From the NCBI RefSeq assembly GCF_003858635.1, contig NZ_RQJO01000017.1:241941-305940 (forward strand): a DNA stretch of 64,000 nt, in the 5' to 3' direction. Positions 27,222 to 36,311 of the stretch are shown piece by piece. Every line of letters starts with the position of its first letter. Within the stretch, counting starts at the first letter, position 1. This stretch comes from Larkinella rosea (lineage in GTDB: Bacteria; Bacteroidota; Bacteroidia; Cytophagales; Spirosomataceae). Position numbers and translations under genes: made by a program. The notes under the pieces are model-generated. The model made no database searches and had not been told where the DNA came from. It saw only the letters and a list, made by a program, of their open reading frames with translations.

Positions 27222-30200
27222 TCATTTCAAATTGGCCAGAAATTCCACCACATCCCGGATTTCCCGTTTAGACAGAATGTAGCCCATCGGTGGCATGCTT
27301 GACGGCAAATTATCCCGTTTCTGGATGCGGGCCACCGGCACTTTCAAGGGTTCGGCTTCAGCGGTTTTCAAAACCAGTTCGTGCGCATTTTCTTCGGTCA
27401 GAATCCCGCTGACGGTTTGCCCATCTTTCAGCGTGAGCGAAACCATCCCAAAACCGGGGGCCAGCCGGGCGCTGGGTTCAATGAGTGCCTGCAAAATCTG
27501 ATCGCGACTCAGGGTGTTGCCAATGGTCGTCAGCGACGGCCCCACGGCCCCGCCCTGCCCGCCGATGGCGTGGCACCGGACACATTGGGCGGTTGAGTTG
27601 GTGTTGAAAATCCGGCGGCCGATCTGGGCGTTTCCGCCAAAAAGGGCTTCCTGATAGTCGGCAACGCCCGTTCCGGTTTTGCGCAGCGGGGCCAGTTTGG
27701 CAATCAGGGTCGCCGATTTGGTGGAATCCACCGCTTCGCCGAGTTCCAGCGCCAGACTGGCCGGGAGTTGTTTGCTGGTCATTTTATCGATCACGCTGGC
27801 CAGAATCGGTTCGGTTTTAGCCACGGGCATACCGCCTAAAACTCGCAGCAACTGCTGTTGCTCCTTTACCGTTCCTTTCTCGAAAATAGCGTTCGATACA
27901 TCCATCAGAGCGCTTGCCGACAGATTTAACCCACTGACCAGGCCCAGCGCCGTCGTCCGGACGTCCGCATCGGAATCGCTCATGCCTTTTCGGATCACCG
28001 ATTCGATGTCTTTGTATTTCAGCTGGCTCAACGCCGTCAACAGGGCCGATCGCACCTCGGCCGATTGGCTTTCGTTCATGATCCGGGCGAGGTTTTCCGC
28101 TTTCTCCGTAATTCCCAAATTGCTCAGCATCTGGGCCGTAGCGACTAAAACCGCCGGTTCCGAATCCTGCAGCAGTTCATCAACCTGGCCCTGGATTTTG
28201 GCTTTTACCACTGCCGGACTCCGTTGGACTACGCCCCGATACCGACCGTCGACCCGGTCGAGAACCGAGGGACTGGCCCAGGTTCCGATGGTCGCGAGAG
28301 CTTCGGCGCGCAGTTCTTTTGTGATATCTTTCCGTTTCGCAAAGGCGATCAGGGTATTCAGTTGCTCGTCCCCACCCACGCGCAGACTCGCATTGATCGC
28401 GCGACGCAGTAGGGCTTCGGACGTGAACCGGGTTTCTTTCAGGCTCGCAGCTAAAGCCGGTAACGCACTTTCGATGGACAGATCGTCGTTGATGGCGCGG
28501 GCCGCTTCGGTGGCAATGTATTCGTCGTTGTCTTTCAGAAACAGGGCAACTTTGTCGCTGCTCAACCGGCGCAGGACCAGAACCGCAGCCAGTCGCAATG
28601 ACTTGTTGGAATTTGACGCCAGCGCAGCCATCGGCTCGACCTGGCCAATGCGCGACAGAGCCAAAACCGCAGCGTGCCGCAAATAAACGTCCTCGTCATT
28701 GTTGGCTTTGATTAAATTCAGCAACGGTTCGACGGCGGGCTGGTACTTGATTCGACCGAGCGCCTGAGCACCAAAAAACTTCACCCGTGGATTTCCGCTC
28801 GTCAGTAAGGGAATCAGCAGCGGACCGGCTTCGGGAGCAGCCGCATCGCCGAGGACTTTAGCGGTTTGGGCAACGATCTCCGGATCCGCATCTTTGAGCA
28901 GCGGCAGCAGCGAAGCCGTGTAGGATTTATCGGCCCGTTCGAGCTGACCAATGCCCCAGATGCCGTGAATACGAGCCAGCTGGTTGCTGGTTTGGGCGAT
29001 GGCTTTCTGCAAAACCGCTGCTCCTTTGGCACCCCGTTTCACCAGTTCAAACTGGGATTTTTGCCGAATTCGCATGTCCGGGTTCGACAGCAGTGACAGC
29101 AGCATGTCGTCCGTTTGCGAACCGTAATTCAGCGTCATCAGCCGTTTGGTTTCGGCCCGCAGGTCTTTCAGATCGTTTTTGTCGTCGGTGACATCCAGTT
29201 TCCAGACACGTCCGTAATTTTTGGTGTCCCAGCCGTTGATCCAGTCGGCAATGTACAAGGCACCGTCGGGGCCGAAGCGGATACCGGTTGGCAGGATTCC
29301 GTTCAGGATGTTTTTCTCGCCATCCAGGACAAACGAAGCGCCTTTCGGTTTCAGGCCAAACGACCAGATGGGCGATCGGGCGGGGTTTCCAACAAATTCA
29401 ACGAGGAAAAACTTGTTCTTCCACTCCTTGCCTAAAGCCGTTCCGGGATTATAAACCATGCCCGTCGGCCCATTGTGGAAATTCTGAATCGGCGGAATGA
29501 TGTAAGCCGCCTGACCGTCCCAGCGTGGTTTGTACAGCTTTTCATCCATCCAGACCTTGTAACTGTTGTTCTTCGGATCGGTGTATTTCCCGTATTGCCA
29601 GTTGGACCGCCAGCCCGCATCCGACCCTTCCACGACGTGTACCAGCCGTTCGCTTTCGCCGGGATGGTCGCCGTCGTTGTCGGAGCTGATCAGGTTGCCA
29701 TATTCATCAAACACAAATTCGTGCGTATTGCGTAAACCGCCCGCAAACACTTCAAAATCAGTGCCGTCCGGATTCGACCGGGCAATGATGCCTTCGTTGG
29801 GGCGTTTGTGGTTGACGCCTTCAGCGGTGGTAATATTCGCGCCAATGTCGCCGATATTCCAGTAAATTTTGCCATCCGGCCCTTCAATTGGGTTCGACAT
29901 GCCGTGGCCGCCAAAACCGATATGAACGCCGTAACCGTGGCTGATGGAGGTTTTCTGATCGAGAATTCCGTCGCCGTTAGTATCCTTCAACCGCCACAGG
30001 TCGGGCGCAATGGCCACAAACGCGTCCTCGGCCCGGATTAGCAAACCGCCCGCTACGTCGGAGACTTCCTCAAAGAAGTCATTCAAAATCCGGGTGGCTT
30101 TGTCGGCAATGCCATCGCCGGTGGAGTCTTCCAGCCGCCAGACTTCGTCTTTTTCAACGGTCAGATCTTTCCAGTCGTGGCTGCCGTCGCCATTAAGGTC

Positions 30201-30641
30201 TTTTAACCAGTTGTTTTCCTTGCTTTTTTCCGGGGCAAATGTGCTGCGTAGAAAAGCCCGCCGATCTTCCACCGATTGCAGAGCAATGGAAGGTGTCATC
30301 CAGTGCCGGTAGCCCCGGATGTCGAATTCGGAGTTTTTCTGCCGGTTGGTGCGTGCCAGATACACCCGCCCCTGATCATCGATGGAGATTGCAACCGGAT
30401 CGGGTGCCAGCGAATCCGACGCCCACAAATCCAGTTTCAGGCCGTCGGCCAGTTTGACCACGGTATTGTCCCGGATTTCTTTGGCCCGGGCGCGTGCCTG
30501 CGCAGGGTCCTCCTTCACGACCAGCGGGGCACTGGCGGTTTTGGACGACCCGGTTGGACCCATTTTCATGCACGACACGACGGCAACGGCGAAAAGGCCC
30601 GAAACGATCAGCGGTATTCGAAAGCGGTTGGTTGGAATCAT
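27222..30641 (-). CDS. PVC-type haem-binding lipoprotein with beta-propeller and HEAT repeats
   Basis: A 1139-residue lipoprotein: signal segment ending in the lipobox AVVSC with the lipidated Cys near residue 24. Residues ~60-480 form a propeller-like dehydrogenase-type domain (LADGLKLDLWASDSLAPDPVAISIDDQGRVYLAR; LRNTHEFVFDEYGNLISSDNDGDHPGESE; LPTGIRFGPDGALYIADWINGWD). Residues ~500-960 are HEAT-like helical repeats (ADPEIVAQTAKVLGDAAAPEAGPLLIPLL). The C-terminal ~140 residues are a class I cytochrome c domain with CVRCH (FNTNSTAQCVRCHAIGGQGGAVGPSL) and a likely distal Met in SSMPPMGY. This matches the membrane-bound dehydrogenase plus haem-binding architecture common in Planctomycetes and Bacteroidota. 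The oxidised substrate, perhaps a sugar, is unknown. Confidence 0.88.
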   Translation of the reverse strand: MIPTNRFRIPLIVSGLFAVAVVSCMKMGPTGSSKTASAPLVVKEDPAQARARAKEIRDNTVVKLADGLKLDLWASDSLAPDPVAISIDDQGRVYLARTNRQKNSEFDIRGYRHWMTPSIALQSVEDRRAFLRSTFAPEKSKENNWLKDLNGDGSHDWKDLTVEKDEVWRLEDSTGDGIADKATRILNDFFEEVSDVAGGLLIRAEDAFVAIAPDLWRLKDTNGDGILDQKTSISHGYGVHIGFGGHGMSNPIEGPDGKIYWNIGDIGANITTAEGVNHKRPNEGIIARSNPDGTDFEVFAGGLRNTHEFVFDEYGNLISSDNDGDHPGESERLVHVVEGSDAGWRSNWQYGKYTDPKNNSYKVWMDEKLYKPRWDGQAAYIIPPIQNFHNGPTGMVYNPGTALGKEWKNKFFLVEFVGNPARSPIWSFGLKPKGASFVLDGEKNILNGILPTGIRFGPDGALYIADWINGWDTKNYGRVWKLDVTDDKNDLKDLRAETKRLMTLNYGSQTDDMLLSLLSNPDMRIRQKSQFELVKRGAKGAAVLQKAIAQTSNQLARIHGIWGIGQLERADKSYTASLLPLLKDADPEIVAQTAKVLGDAAAPEAGPLLIPLLTSGNPRVKFFGAQALGRIKYQPAVEPLLNLIKANNDEDVYLRHAAVLALSRIGQVEPMAALASNSNKSLRLAAVLVLRRLSSDKVALFLKDNDEYIATEAARAINDDLSIESALPALAASLKETRFTSEALLRRAINASLRVGGDEQLNTLIAFAKRKDITKELRAEALATIGTWASPSVLDRVDGRYRGVVQRSPAVVKAKIQGQVDELLQDSEPAVLVATAQMLSNLGITEKAENLARIMNESQSAEVRSALLTALSQLKYKDIESVIRKGMSDSDADVRTTALGLVSGLNLSASALMDVSNAIFEKGTVKEQQQLLRVLGGMPVAKTEPILASVIDKMTSKQLPASLALELGEAVDSTKSATLIAKLAPLRKTGTGVADYQEALFGGNAQIGRRIFNTNSTAQCVRCHAIGGQGGAVGPSLTTIGNTLSRDQILQALIEPSARLAPGFGMVSLTLKDGQTVSGILTEENAHELVLKTAEAEPLKVPVARIQKRDNLPSSMPPMGYILSKREIRDVVEFLANLK

Positions 30642-31010
30642 TGGTGAACTATTTTAATACAGGATTTGGAGCTACGATCGTGGTAAATACCGTAAGAGAG
30701 ACTTGATTTAAGCCGTATTTTATCCACGAAGATAAAAGATATGTTCAATGAAATCGGTCTGACTTCCTATTTTTAACGACGCAGGTTTTGAGTCGGAGGG
30801 ATGGATGCAGCCACTTTTGAAAAAGGCTGACCGATTTGTGCCCATTGCATCGGGAAAGTGTGAAATAGTTGAGTAATAAATGGTATATAGCGCCTTGATG
30901 GAGCTTTAGTGTTACTAATCGCTCATTTTTTTGCATTACAGGGAGTCAGAAACCGTACTGTAAGTTAGTTGAGTTGGTTCCTAAACCTCGATTTTTGCTC
31001 GATTACGTCT
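30642..31010. other. Divergent intergenic region between haem lipoprotein and ECF sigma genes
   Basis: 369 bases, AT-rich around 30700-30780 and 30850-30940, without a supported gene. Promoters of both flanking genes should lie here. No clear TAnnTTTG motif could be fixed; a GATTTTTG at 30990-30997 just before the sigma gene is only a partial match. Confidence 0.4.
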
Positions 31011-31592
31011 ATGCACGCAACGCTTTGGAAACAAACGATAACCGGTGATGCGAAAGCCTATGACCAGTTAGTCCGGTTGTTTTACCAGCCTTTGTTCCAA
31101 TACGGTTGCCGGTATTCGCGAAACAAGGAGCTGATCAAAGATTGCATTCAGGATGTTTTCCTGGAGGTTTGGCAGAAACGGCAGCAAATCGACAGTGATA
31201 TCCCGCCTAAACCGTACCTGATGGCGTCGCTGCGACGCCGGATTCACCGCGTGGTGCTGGCCGACCGCCAGGTGATTGGCCCGGAAGATTCTTTGCGGGA
31301 CGACCTGTTTGAAATGGAATTTTCGGTGGAAGAAACGTTTATTCGGGAAGAGTCGACGCTGCAAACCGCCAACCGCTGTCTTCAGTTGCTGAAAACCCTG
31401 CCCAAACGACAGCAGGAGGTCATTTACCTGAAATATTTCCAGGAACTTAGTCGCGACGAAATTGCCGAGGTAATGAAAATCACCCCGCAATCGGTCTCCA
31501 ACCTGATTCAACTGGCCCTGAAATGGCTGAAATCGTACGTCGGTTCGGAAGTTTCGTGGCTGATTCCGGTGCTTTTTAGTTTTTTCGTTTAA
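31011..31592 (+). CDS. ECF-type RNA polymerase sigma factor (SigZ/FecI-like, Bacteroidota)
   Basis: A 193-residue sigma-70 factor. Start at ATG 31011 (MHATLWKQTITGDAKAYDQL) is preferred; 14 extra codons upstream are not family-like. Region 2 covers residues 10-75 (YDQLVRLFYQPLFQYGCRYSRNKELIKDCIQDVFLEVWQKR). Region 4 covers residues ~120-180 (LQLLKTLPKRQQEVIYLKYFQELSRDEIAEVMKITPQSVSNLIQLALKWLK) with the helix-turn-helix. In this phylum such factors are normally followed directly by FecR-type anti-sigma genes. Here the FecR gene lies 3.5 kb further on (35092-36174), with an opposite-strand lipoprotein gene between, so pairing is inferred from order. Confidence 0.92.
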   Translation: MHATLWKQTITGDAKAYDQLVRLFYQPLFQYGCRYSRNKELIKDCIQDVFLEVWQKRQQIDSDIPPKPYLMASLRRRIHRVVLADRQVIGPEDSLRDDLFEMEFSVEETFIREESTLQTANRCLQLLKTLPKRQQEVIYLKYFQELSRDEIAEVMKITPQSVSNLIQLALKWLKSYVGSEVSWLIPVLFSFFV

Positions 31593-31600
31593 ATAAAACC

Positions 31601-34600
31601 TCACTTTTTTCGGAATACTTTCAAGGGTGCGTCGTTTTGAGAAACGACCAGCCACCGCCCCGATTTGGCCCGAAGACTAACAATGCCTTTGCAATTTCCA
31701 TCGGCCAGAAAACCGGTTTTCTCAAAAAGCTGCGGAATGAAGCCAATCTTTCGATCACTCAGCAACACCAGCCCGACCGACGCATCCTGCTGACCCGCAA
31801 CGGGTTCGGTGTCGTACGAATTGCCCACCAGCACCAGATCCGGACGTCCATCCCCATTCAGGTCGTCGGTTTCAATATCCGAAACGGGAGCCCATTGCGC
31901 CAGTGCAGGCAACGGTTTGATTTGGAATTGCCCCTTTCCCCGGTTTTCAATCCAGACGCTTTCCTGCCGATAGGCGCGTTTTACGGTTGCGGCTGCCCGT
32001 TCCTCCTGGCTGAGTACGTCTTTCAGTTCAGCACGGGCGTAGTCGGCATAGCGCACAAATTTTTTGCGCATCGATGGGATCTGTTTCATCATCAAATCAC
32101 GGGGTGGAACGGGGTATTCTTTGCCATTCAGAAAATAGGAGGAAACCGCATCCAGCGTGCCATTGTGGTCGAAATCAGCGGCATAAACAGTCAGGGGTTC
32201 GGTGGGCGAGCACCGATAACGCGTATTCAATCCGGTATTTCCGACAACCAGATCCAGATCGCCGTCGCCGTCGAAATCGCCACTTTTGACGCAATTCCAG
32301 AAACCGTCCGATTGCGGCAAAACCGCCCGTCGACTCAATTTTCCCCGTTTATTCTGAAAAACAGTAATGGGCATCAACTCACCCACCACGATCAGTTCCG
32401 GCCAGGAATCGCCGTCCAGATCTGCCCAGACCGCGTCGGTAACCATCCCGACGGACTTCAAACCGGGTGCGACGGCATCCGCAACATCTTTGAAAATACC
32501 CTTGTCATTTTGCAACAGAAAACTTTCACCCGAAACCGGATACTGACCCGGAACCAGCCGCCCGCCCCGAAACAAATCCAGATCGCCATCGTGGTCGAAA
32601 TCGGCCGCCCGCACACACGAACCGCTGCGCTGAATGACGGGCAATCGCTCCGGAGCCGCCGAAAAACCGCCTTTGCCGGTATTTAGATACAGCCGATCCT
32701 GCAAATAAACCGAGCGATCATCGAACTCATTGGAACCATTCACGATGTACAGATCCGAATCGCCGTCGCCGTCGGCATCAAAAAAGACCGCCCCCACATC
32801 TTCTTCCTGCTTCGGTCTGGATTCATCGGTATACGGTTTTTCGGTAAAACCGCTCGCTGTTTGAATGAACAATTTTCCGTAATGGCCGTATGATCCGCCG
32901 ACAAAAAAATCGTCCAGCCCGTCGCCATTGACATCACCGGCTGCCAGTTTTGGCCCCTGCTGCGAAAATTTGTGCGGTAACAGAACTTCGGTTCCATAAT
33001 CCAGAAAGTGTTCTTCTTTATGAATATAGTTTACCCCGCTTTTGGTGCTTACATCAACGAAAAGGCGGTTTTGAAGTGTTGAAACCGGTTTTTTGTAAGG
33101 CCTGGCTTTCTCATAAGCCAGGGTCAAAGTCTGGTTGGCGGCTACATGACGCAGCAATTCCCGTTTTCCGTCAGGCCAGACGATTTCCAGTGAATCCACC
33201 TGTTGATGATTTCCTAACCCGAAATGCAGTCGGTAATCGACCGACGAAGCGTAGCCCCGCGTGACAGCCTGAACCTGCTTTTGCTGTTTTCCTTTTGTAA
33301 AAACCGTTACCGTACTTCCCAAACCAAATCGGTTCTTTTCGGAACCGTTCAATTTTACGGTTAAATGATTGGCTTTCGGTGAGTTGTTCTGTAAAATAAA
33401 TGCTTCCTCGTTGATGTTATTGACGACCAGATCGAGGTCGCCGTCGTTGTCCAGGTCCGCGTAGGAAGCCCCATTGGAGAGCGAGGTTTTGTCGCCAAAC
33501 CAGGTCGCCGTAACATCGTCAAATGCATTATTTCCCCGGTTTCGGTAGAAAAAATTGACATTGTTCCAGGAAGGCATTTTAGCCGCCCGATCGATCGTCG
33601 ATTGTCGGAAACTTTCCCGCGAGTGACCGGTTTGCCAGAGACTCACATTTTCAGTCACGAAATCCAGGTCCGTAATGTCGCGCAGGTAGCCGTTCGTAAT
33701 GAACAGATCTTTGTAGCCGTCGTTGTCCAGATCGGCAAAGAGCGGTGCCCAGCTCCAGTCGGTCGCCGAAACGCCCGCAAACTGCCCGATCTCGGAAAAA
33801 AGTACCTGGCCATCCGGCGTTTTTCCCTGGTTGATGTGCAGCATATTCCGCATGAACTGGGGTTCGTAACCCGCCCGAAGCTCCATCGCAAATTGTTCGA
33901 AATGACCGGCGCCGGTCATTTTTTTGCGTTGAAAATTATCGGCGGGCAGCATATCGAGCGTCATCACGTCCAGCCGCCCATCGTTGTTGATGTCGGCCAC
34001 GTCGTTGCCCATCGAAAACCGGCTCTGGTGTTTGAAATACGCTTTCGACGATTCCCGGAAACCGCCCGTTCCGGTATTGATGTAGAGATAATCGTTGTTC
34101 AGGAAGTCGTTCGACACCAGAATGTCTTCCCAGCCGTCGTCGTTCAGGTCGGCGATGGCAACGCCCAATCCCAGCCCGTCGTGCAGAATTCCGGCCTGAC
34201 GGCTGATGTCCGTGAAGGTGCCATTGCCGTTGTTGCGGTAAAGTTTATCCGGCGAAAAACCGCTGCCGTCGCTGATGGCGGGTTCGATCTTGTTCGGATT
34301 CTGTACCAGGCCGGTCGTCGTGAGCAGAAAAGCGTCCAGGTCGCCGTCTTTATCGTAATCAAAAAAAGCCGCCTGGGTGGTGTAGGAAGTGTCGGCCAAA
34401 CCGTATTGGGCCGCACTTTCTTTAAAGCGTACCGACCCACCGTTGCGATTGCCCTGGTTTATGAACAACTGGTTAGCTCGCTGTTTTCCTTCGTAATTCC
34501 CTGATTTACAAACGTAAATGTCCAGAAAGCCGTCGGCGTTGATATCCACCATCGTAACCCCAACCGACCAGCCGCCGGAGCGGATACCGGTTTTTTGGGT

Positions 34601-34894
34601 CACATCCTCAAACGTCAGATCACCTGTATTCAGGTAAATTTTATCGCCCGACTGGTTACCGGCAAAATACAGATCGGGCCGATTGTCGTTGTTCAGATCG
34701 CCCACGGCCACGCCCGCACCGTTGTAAACCAGATGATAATCGAACAGGTTATGCCGTTCGTCTTCCACCAGTTTGTTCTGAAAATCGACACCCGTATGGC
34801 TCGACGGCAACCGGGTAAACCGCTTTGGTTCGGTCGAATCGCAGCCGAATAAACCCACCAGAATCAACGAAATGAACAACAGAACAGACTTCAT
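31601..34894 (-). CDS. FG-GAP/VCBS repeat lipoprotein with ASPIC/UnbV domain
   Basis: A 1097-residue lipoprotein with lipobox VGLFGC (Cys near residue 18). Repeated FG-GAP calcium-binding loops of the form D-x-N-x-D-x-x-x-D occur through the protein (AVGDLNNDNRPDLYFAGN, MVDINADGFLDIYVCK, FFDYDKDGDLDAFLL, DVNGDGLDDFFVGG, DFDGDGDLDLVVGN), consistent with one or two beta-propellers. An ASPIC/UnbV domain sits near residues 500-580 (RFGLGSTVTVF; YRLHFGLGNHQQVDSLEIVWPDGKRELL). These proteins are often found near SusC/SusD loci and are thought to act on the outer surface, but have no defined reaction. It lies antisense between sigma and FecR genes; its stop is 8 bases from the sigma gene stop. Confidence 0.88.
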   Translation of the reverse strand: MKSVLLFISLILVGLFGCDSTEPKRFTRLPSSHTGVDFQNKLVEDERHNLFDYHLVYNGAGVAVGDLNNDNRPDLYFAGNQSGDKIYLNTGDLTFEDVTQKTGIRSGGWSVGVTMVDINADGFLDIYVCKSGNYEGKQRANQLFINQGNRNGGSVRFKESAAQYGLADTSYTTQAAFFDYDKDGDLDAFLLTTTGLVQNPNKIEPAISDGSGFSPDKLYRNNGNGTFTDISRQAGILHDGLGLGVAIADLNDDGWEDILVSNDFLNNDYLYINTGTGGFRESSKAYFKHQSRFSMGNDVADINNDGRLDVMTLDMLPADNFQRKKMTGAGHFEQFAMELRAGYEPQFMRNMLHINQGKTPDGQVLFSEIGQFAGVSATDWSWAPLFADLDNDGYKDLFITNGYLRDITDLDFVTENVSLWQTGHSRESFRQSTIDRAAKMPSWNNVNFFYRNRGNNAFDDVTATWFGDKTSLSNGASYADLDNDGDLDLVVNNINEEAFILQNNSPKANHLTVKLNGSEKNRFGLGSTVTVFTKGKQQKQVQAVTRGYASSVDYRLHFGLGNHQQVDSLEIVWPDGKRELLRHVAANQTLTLAYEKARPYKKPVSTLQNRLFVDVSTKSGVNYIHKEEHFLDYGTEVLLPHKFSQQGPKLAAGDVNGDGLDDFFVGGSYGHYGKLFIQTASGFTEKPYTDESRPKQEEDVGAVFFDADGDGDSDLYIVNGSNEFDDRSVYLQDRLYLNTGKGGFSAAPERLPVIQRSGSCVRAADFDHDGDLDLFRGGRLVPGQYPVSGESFLLQNDKGIFKDVADAVAPGLKSVGMVTDAVWADLDGDSWPELIVVGELMPITVFQNKRGKLSRRAVLPQSDGFWNCVKSGDFDGDGDLDLVVGNTGLNTRYRCSPTEPLTVYAADFDHNGTLDAVSSYFLNGKEYPVPPRDLMMKQIPSMRKKFVRYADYARAELKDVLSQEERAAATVKRAYRQESVWIENRGKGQFQIKPLPALAQWAPVSDIETDDLNGDGRPDLVLVGNSYDTEPVAGQQDASVGLVLLSDRKIGFIPQLFEKTGFLADGNCKGIVSLRAKSGRWLVVSQNDAPLKVFRKK

Positions 34895-35091
34895 GAAAGG
34901 AGTAAAAAAGGATTTCGGGCAATCAGGAATCTTTTTATACGCAGATAGACGAAAGGAGCGTCCAGATACTCTAAAAATTCAGGAATTCGGCCATTCACCG
35001 GTTTTGGGGAAGGATTCAAAAAATAATTGAAAAAAGTAGGGTATCTGCCTGATGCCTTTGTCTATAGCCCAGTGAACCGGTCAATAAATCG

Positions 35092-36174
35092 ATGCAACAC
35101 TACCACTTGTACAACACGGAGGACTTCGTCTGGGATGATTTTTTCCGGAAGTGGGTACTTTCGCCAACGGCCGAATCGGACGCCGTCTGGACCAACTGGC
35201 TGAGCGAACATCCCGGCAAAGCGGATACGGTTCAGCAGGCGCGGGAACTGGTTCTGGCGTTGCAAGTCAAACAGCTTCCATTGAGCGAGACCGAACTGGA
35301 AGCATCGGTTCGGCAGATTGTGGGCCAGGTTACGGATGAACCGGTTTTGACCAGCCACGAAAATCGCTTTTGGCGCTACGGCTGGCTGGTGGCTGCTTCG
35401 CTCGTGTTGCTGGCCGGTCTGAGCTGGTGGCTGTGGACAACCACCAACCGCACACCGATCAATCCACCAACCGTATCGGCAAAACCGGGCCCCATATTGC
35501 TGGAACGAATGAATCAGAGCAATAAGGCGATGCTGGTGAGCCTGAGCGACGGCAGTGTGGTGGTGCTTCGGCCCAACAGCCGCATTCAGTTTCCGCCGGT
35601 TTTTTCCACCAACAAACGGGAAGTGCATTTATCCGGCGAAGCATTTTTTGAAGTAGCCCATAACCCAACCCGCCCGTTTTATGTGTTCGCCAATGAGGTG
35701 GTAACCAAAGTGTTAGGAACCAGTTTTTCGGTTCGGGCCTATCAGAATGAACGCGATGTTTCGGTGAAAGTCAGAACCGGACGCGTGGCGGTTTATGCAC
35801 AAACCAGCCAGCCCAACCGCCCGACCGAGTCGAATGCTGTGGTTTTGAAAGCCCACCAGCAGGTGGCCTATTGGCGGAACAAAGCCCGGCTGGCGAAAGC
35901 GAGTCTGATCAAACCGACGAAGGAAGATGCCGATGCGGTTTTTCGCCGGTTTCAGTTTGAGGATACGCCCTTACCAGCCGTTCTTGAAAAACTGTCGATG
36001 GCGTATGGGGTGGAAATCATGTACGACAAAAATCTGCTGAAAGATTGTCCGCTAACCGCCCGGTTTTCCGACCAGTCACTTTACGAAATGCTCCAGTTCA
36101 TTTGTACGGCGCTGGACGGGAGTTACACCGTGGAGGAAGGAATTATTACAATGGATTTGAAAGGCTGTCGATAG
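35092..36174 (+). CDS. FecR-family anti-sigma / sigma-regulating membrane protein
   Basis: A 360-residue single-pass inner-membrane protein. Residues 1-90 are the cytoplasmic sigma-binding part (YNTEDFVWDDFFRKWVLSP; NWLSEHPGKADTVQQARELV). A membrane segment lies near 100-122 (WLVAASLVLLAGLSWWLW). The periplasmic FecR domain follows (VSLSDGSVVVLRPNSRIQFPPVF; REVHLSGEAFFEVAHNPTRPFYVF; VLGTSFSVRAYQNERDVSVKVRTGRVAVY), and then a DUF4974 domain (FRFQFEDTPLPAVLEKLSMAYGVEIMYD) of the type that contacts the N-terminal domain of the TonB-dependent transducer. The SusC gene immediately downstream carries that N-terminal domain, so signal passes SusC to FecR to sigma in the standard model. Confidence 0.93.
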   Translation: MQHYHLYNTEDFVWDDFFRKWVLSPTAESDAVWTNWLSEHPGKADTVQQARELVLALQVKQLPLSETELEASVRQIVGQVTDEPVLTSHENRFWRYGWLVAASLVLLAGLSWWLWTTTNRTPINPPTVSAKPGPILLERMNQSNKAMLVSLSDGSVVVLRPNSRIQFPPVFSTNKREVHLSGEAFFEVAHNPTRPFYVFANEVVTKVLGTSFSVRAYQNERDVSVKVRTGRVAVYAQTSQPNRPTESNAVVLKAHQQVAYWRNKARLAKASLIKPTKEDADAVFRRFQFEDTPLPAVLEKLSMAYGVEIMYDKNLLKDCPLTARFSDQSLYEMLQFICTALDGSYTVEEGIITMDLKGCR

Positions 36175-36188
36175 ACACCAAAAGAGAA

Positions 36189-36216
36189 GGTCATCCATGT
36201 TGCAGCATGGATGACC
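36189..36216 (+). terminator. Hairpin between FecR and SusC genes (possible attenuator)
   Basis: Arms GGTCATCCATG and CATGGATGACC (11 bp, perfect) with a 6-base TTGCAG loop, starting 14 bases after the FecR stop. No T run follows, so it may be an RNA-processing or stability element rather than a true terminator. It could set different levels of regulator and transporter. Confidence 0.55.
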
Positions 36217-36311
36217 GGAAATGCTCCCTTAAACCCGCAACTGATCCGGAAGATCGGGGTTTGGGGATGATTTTGCCGAATGTTTCAATTCAACCAAAAC
36301 CCTTCAAATGT

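Noticed and set aside
27679..28686. 335-codon plus-strand frame
   Set aside because: Antisense to the HEAT-repeat region; Ser/Arg-rich composition typical of a shadow frame.
30745..30936. 63-codon minus-strand frame upstream of the sigma gene
   Set aside because: Short, no paralogue or recognisable motif, within a promoter-bearing AT-rich gap.
31637..32686. 349-codon plus-strand frame
   Set aside because: Antisense to the FG-GAP/ASPIC gene, whose D-x-D-x-D repeats explain the open complement; no domain.
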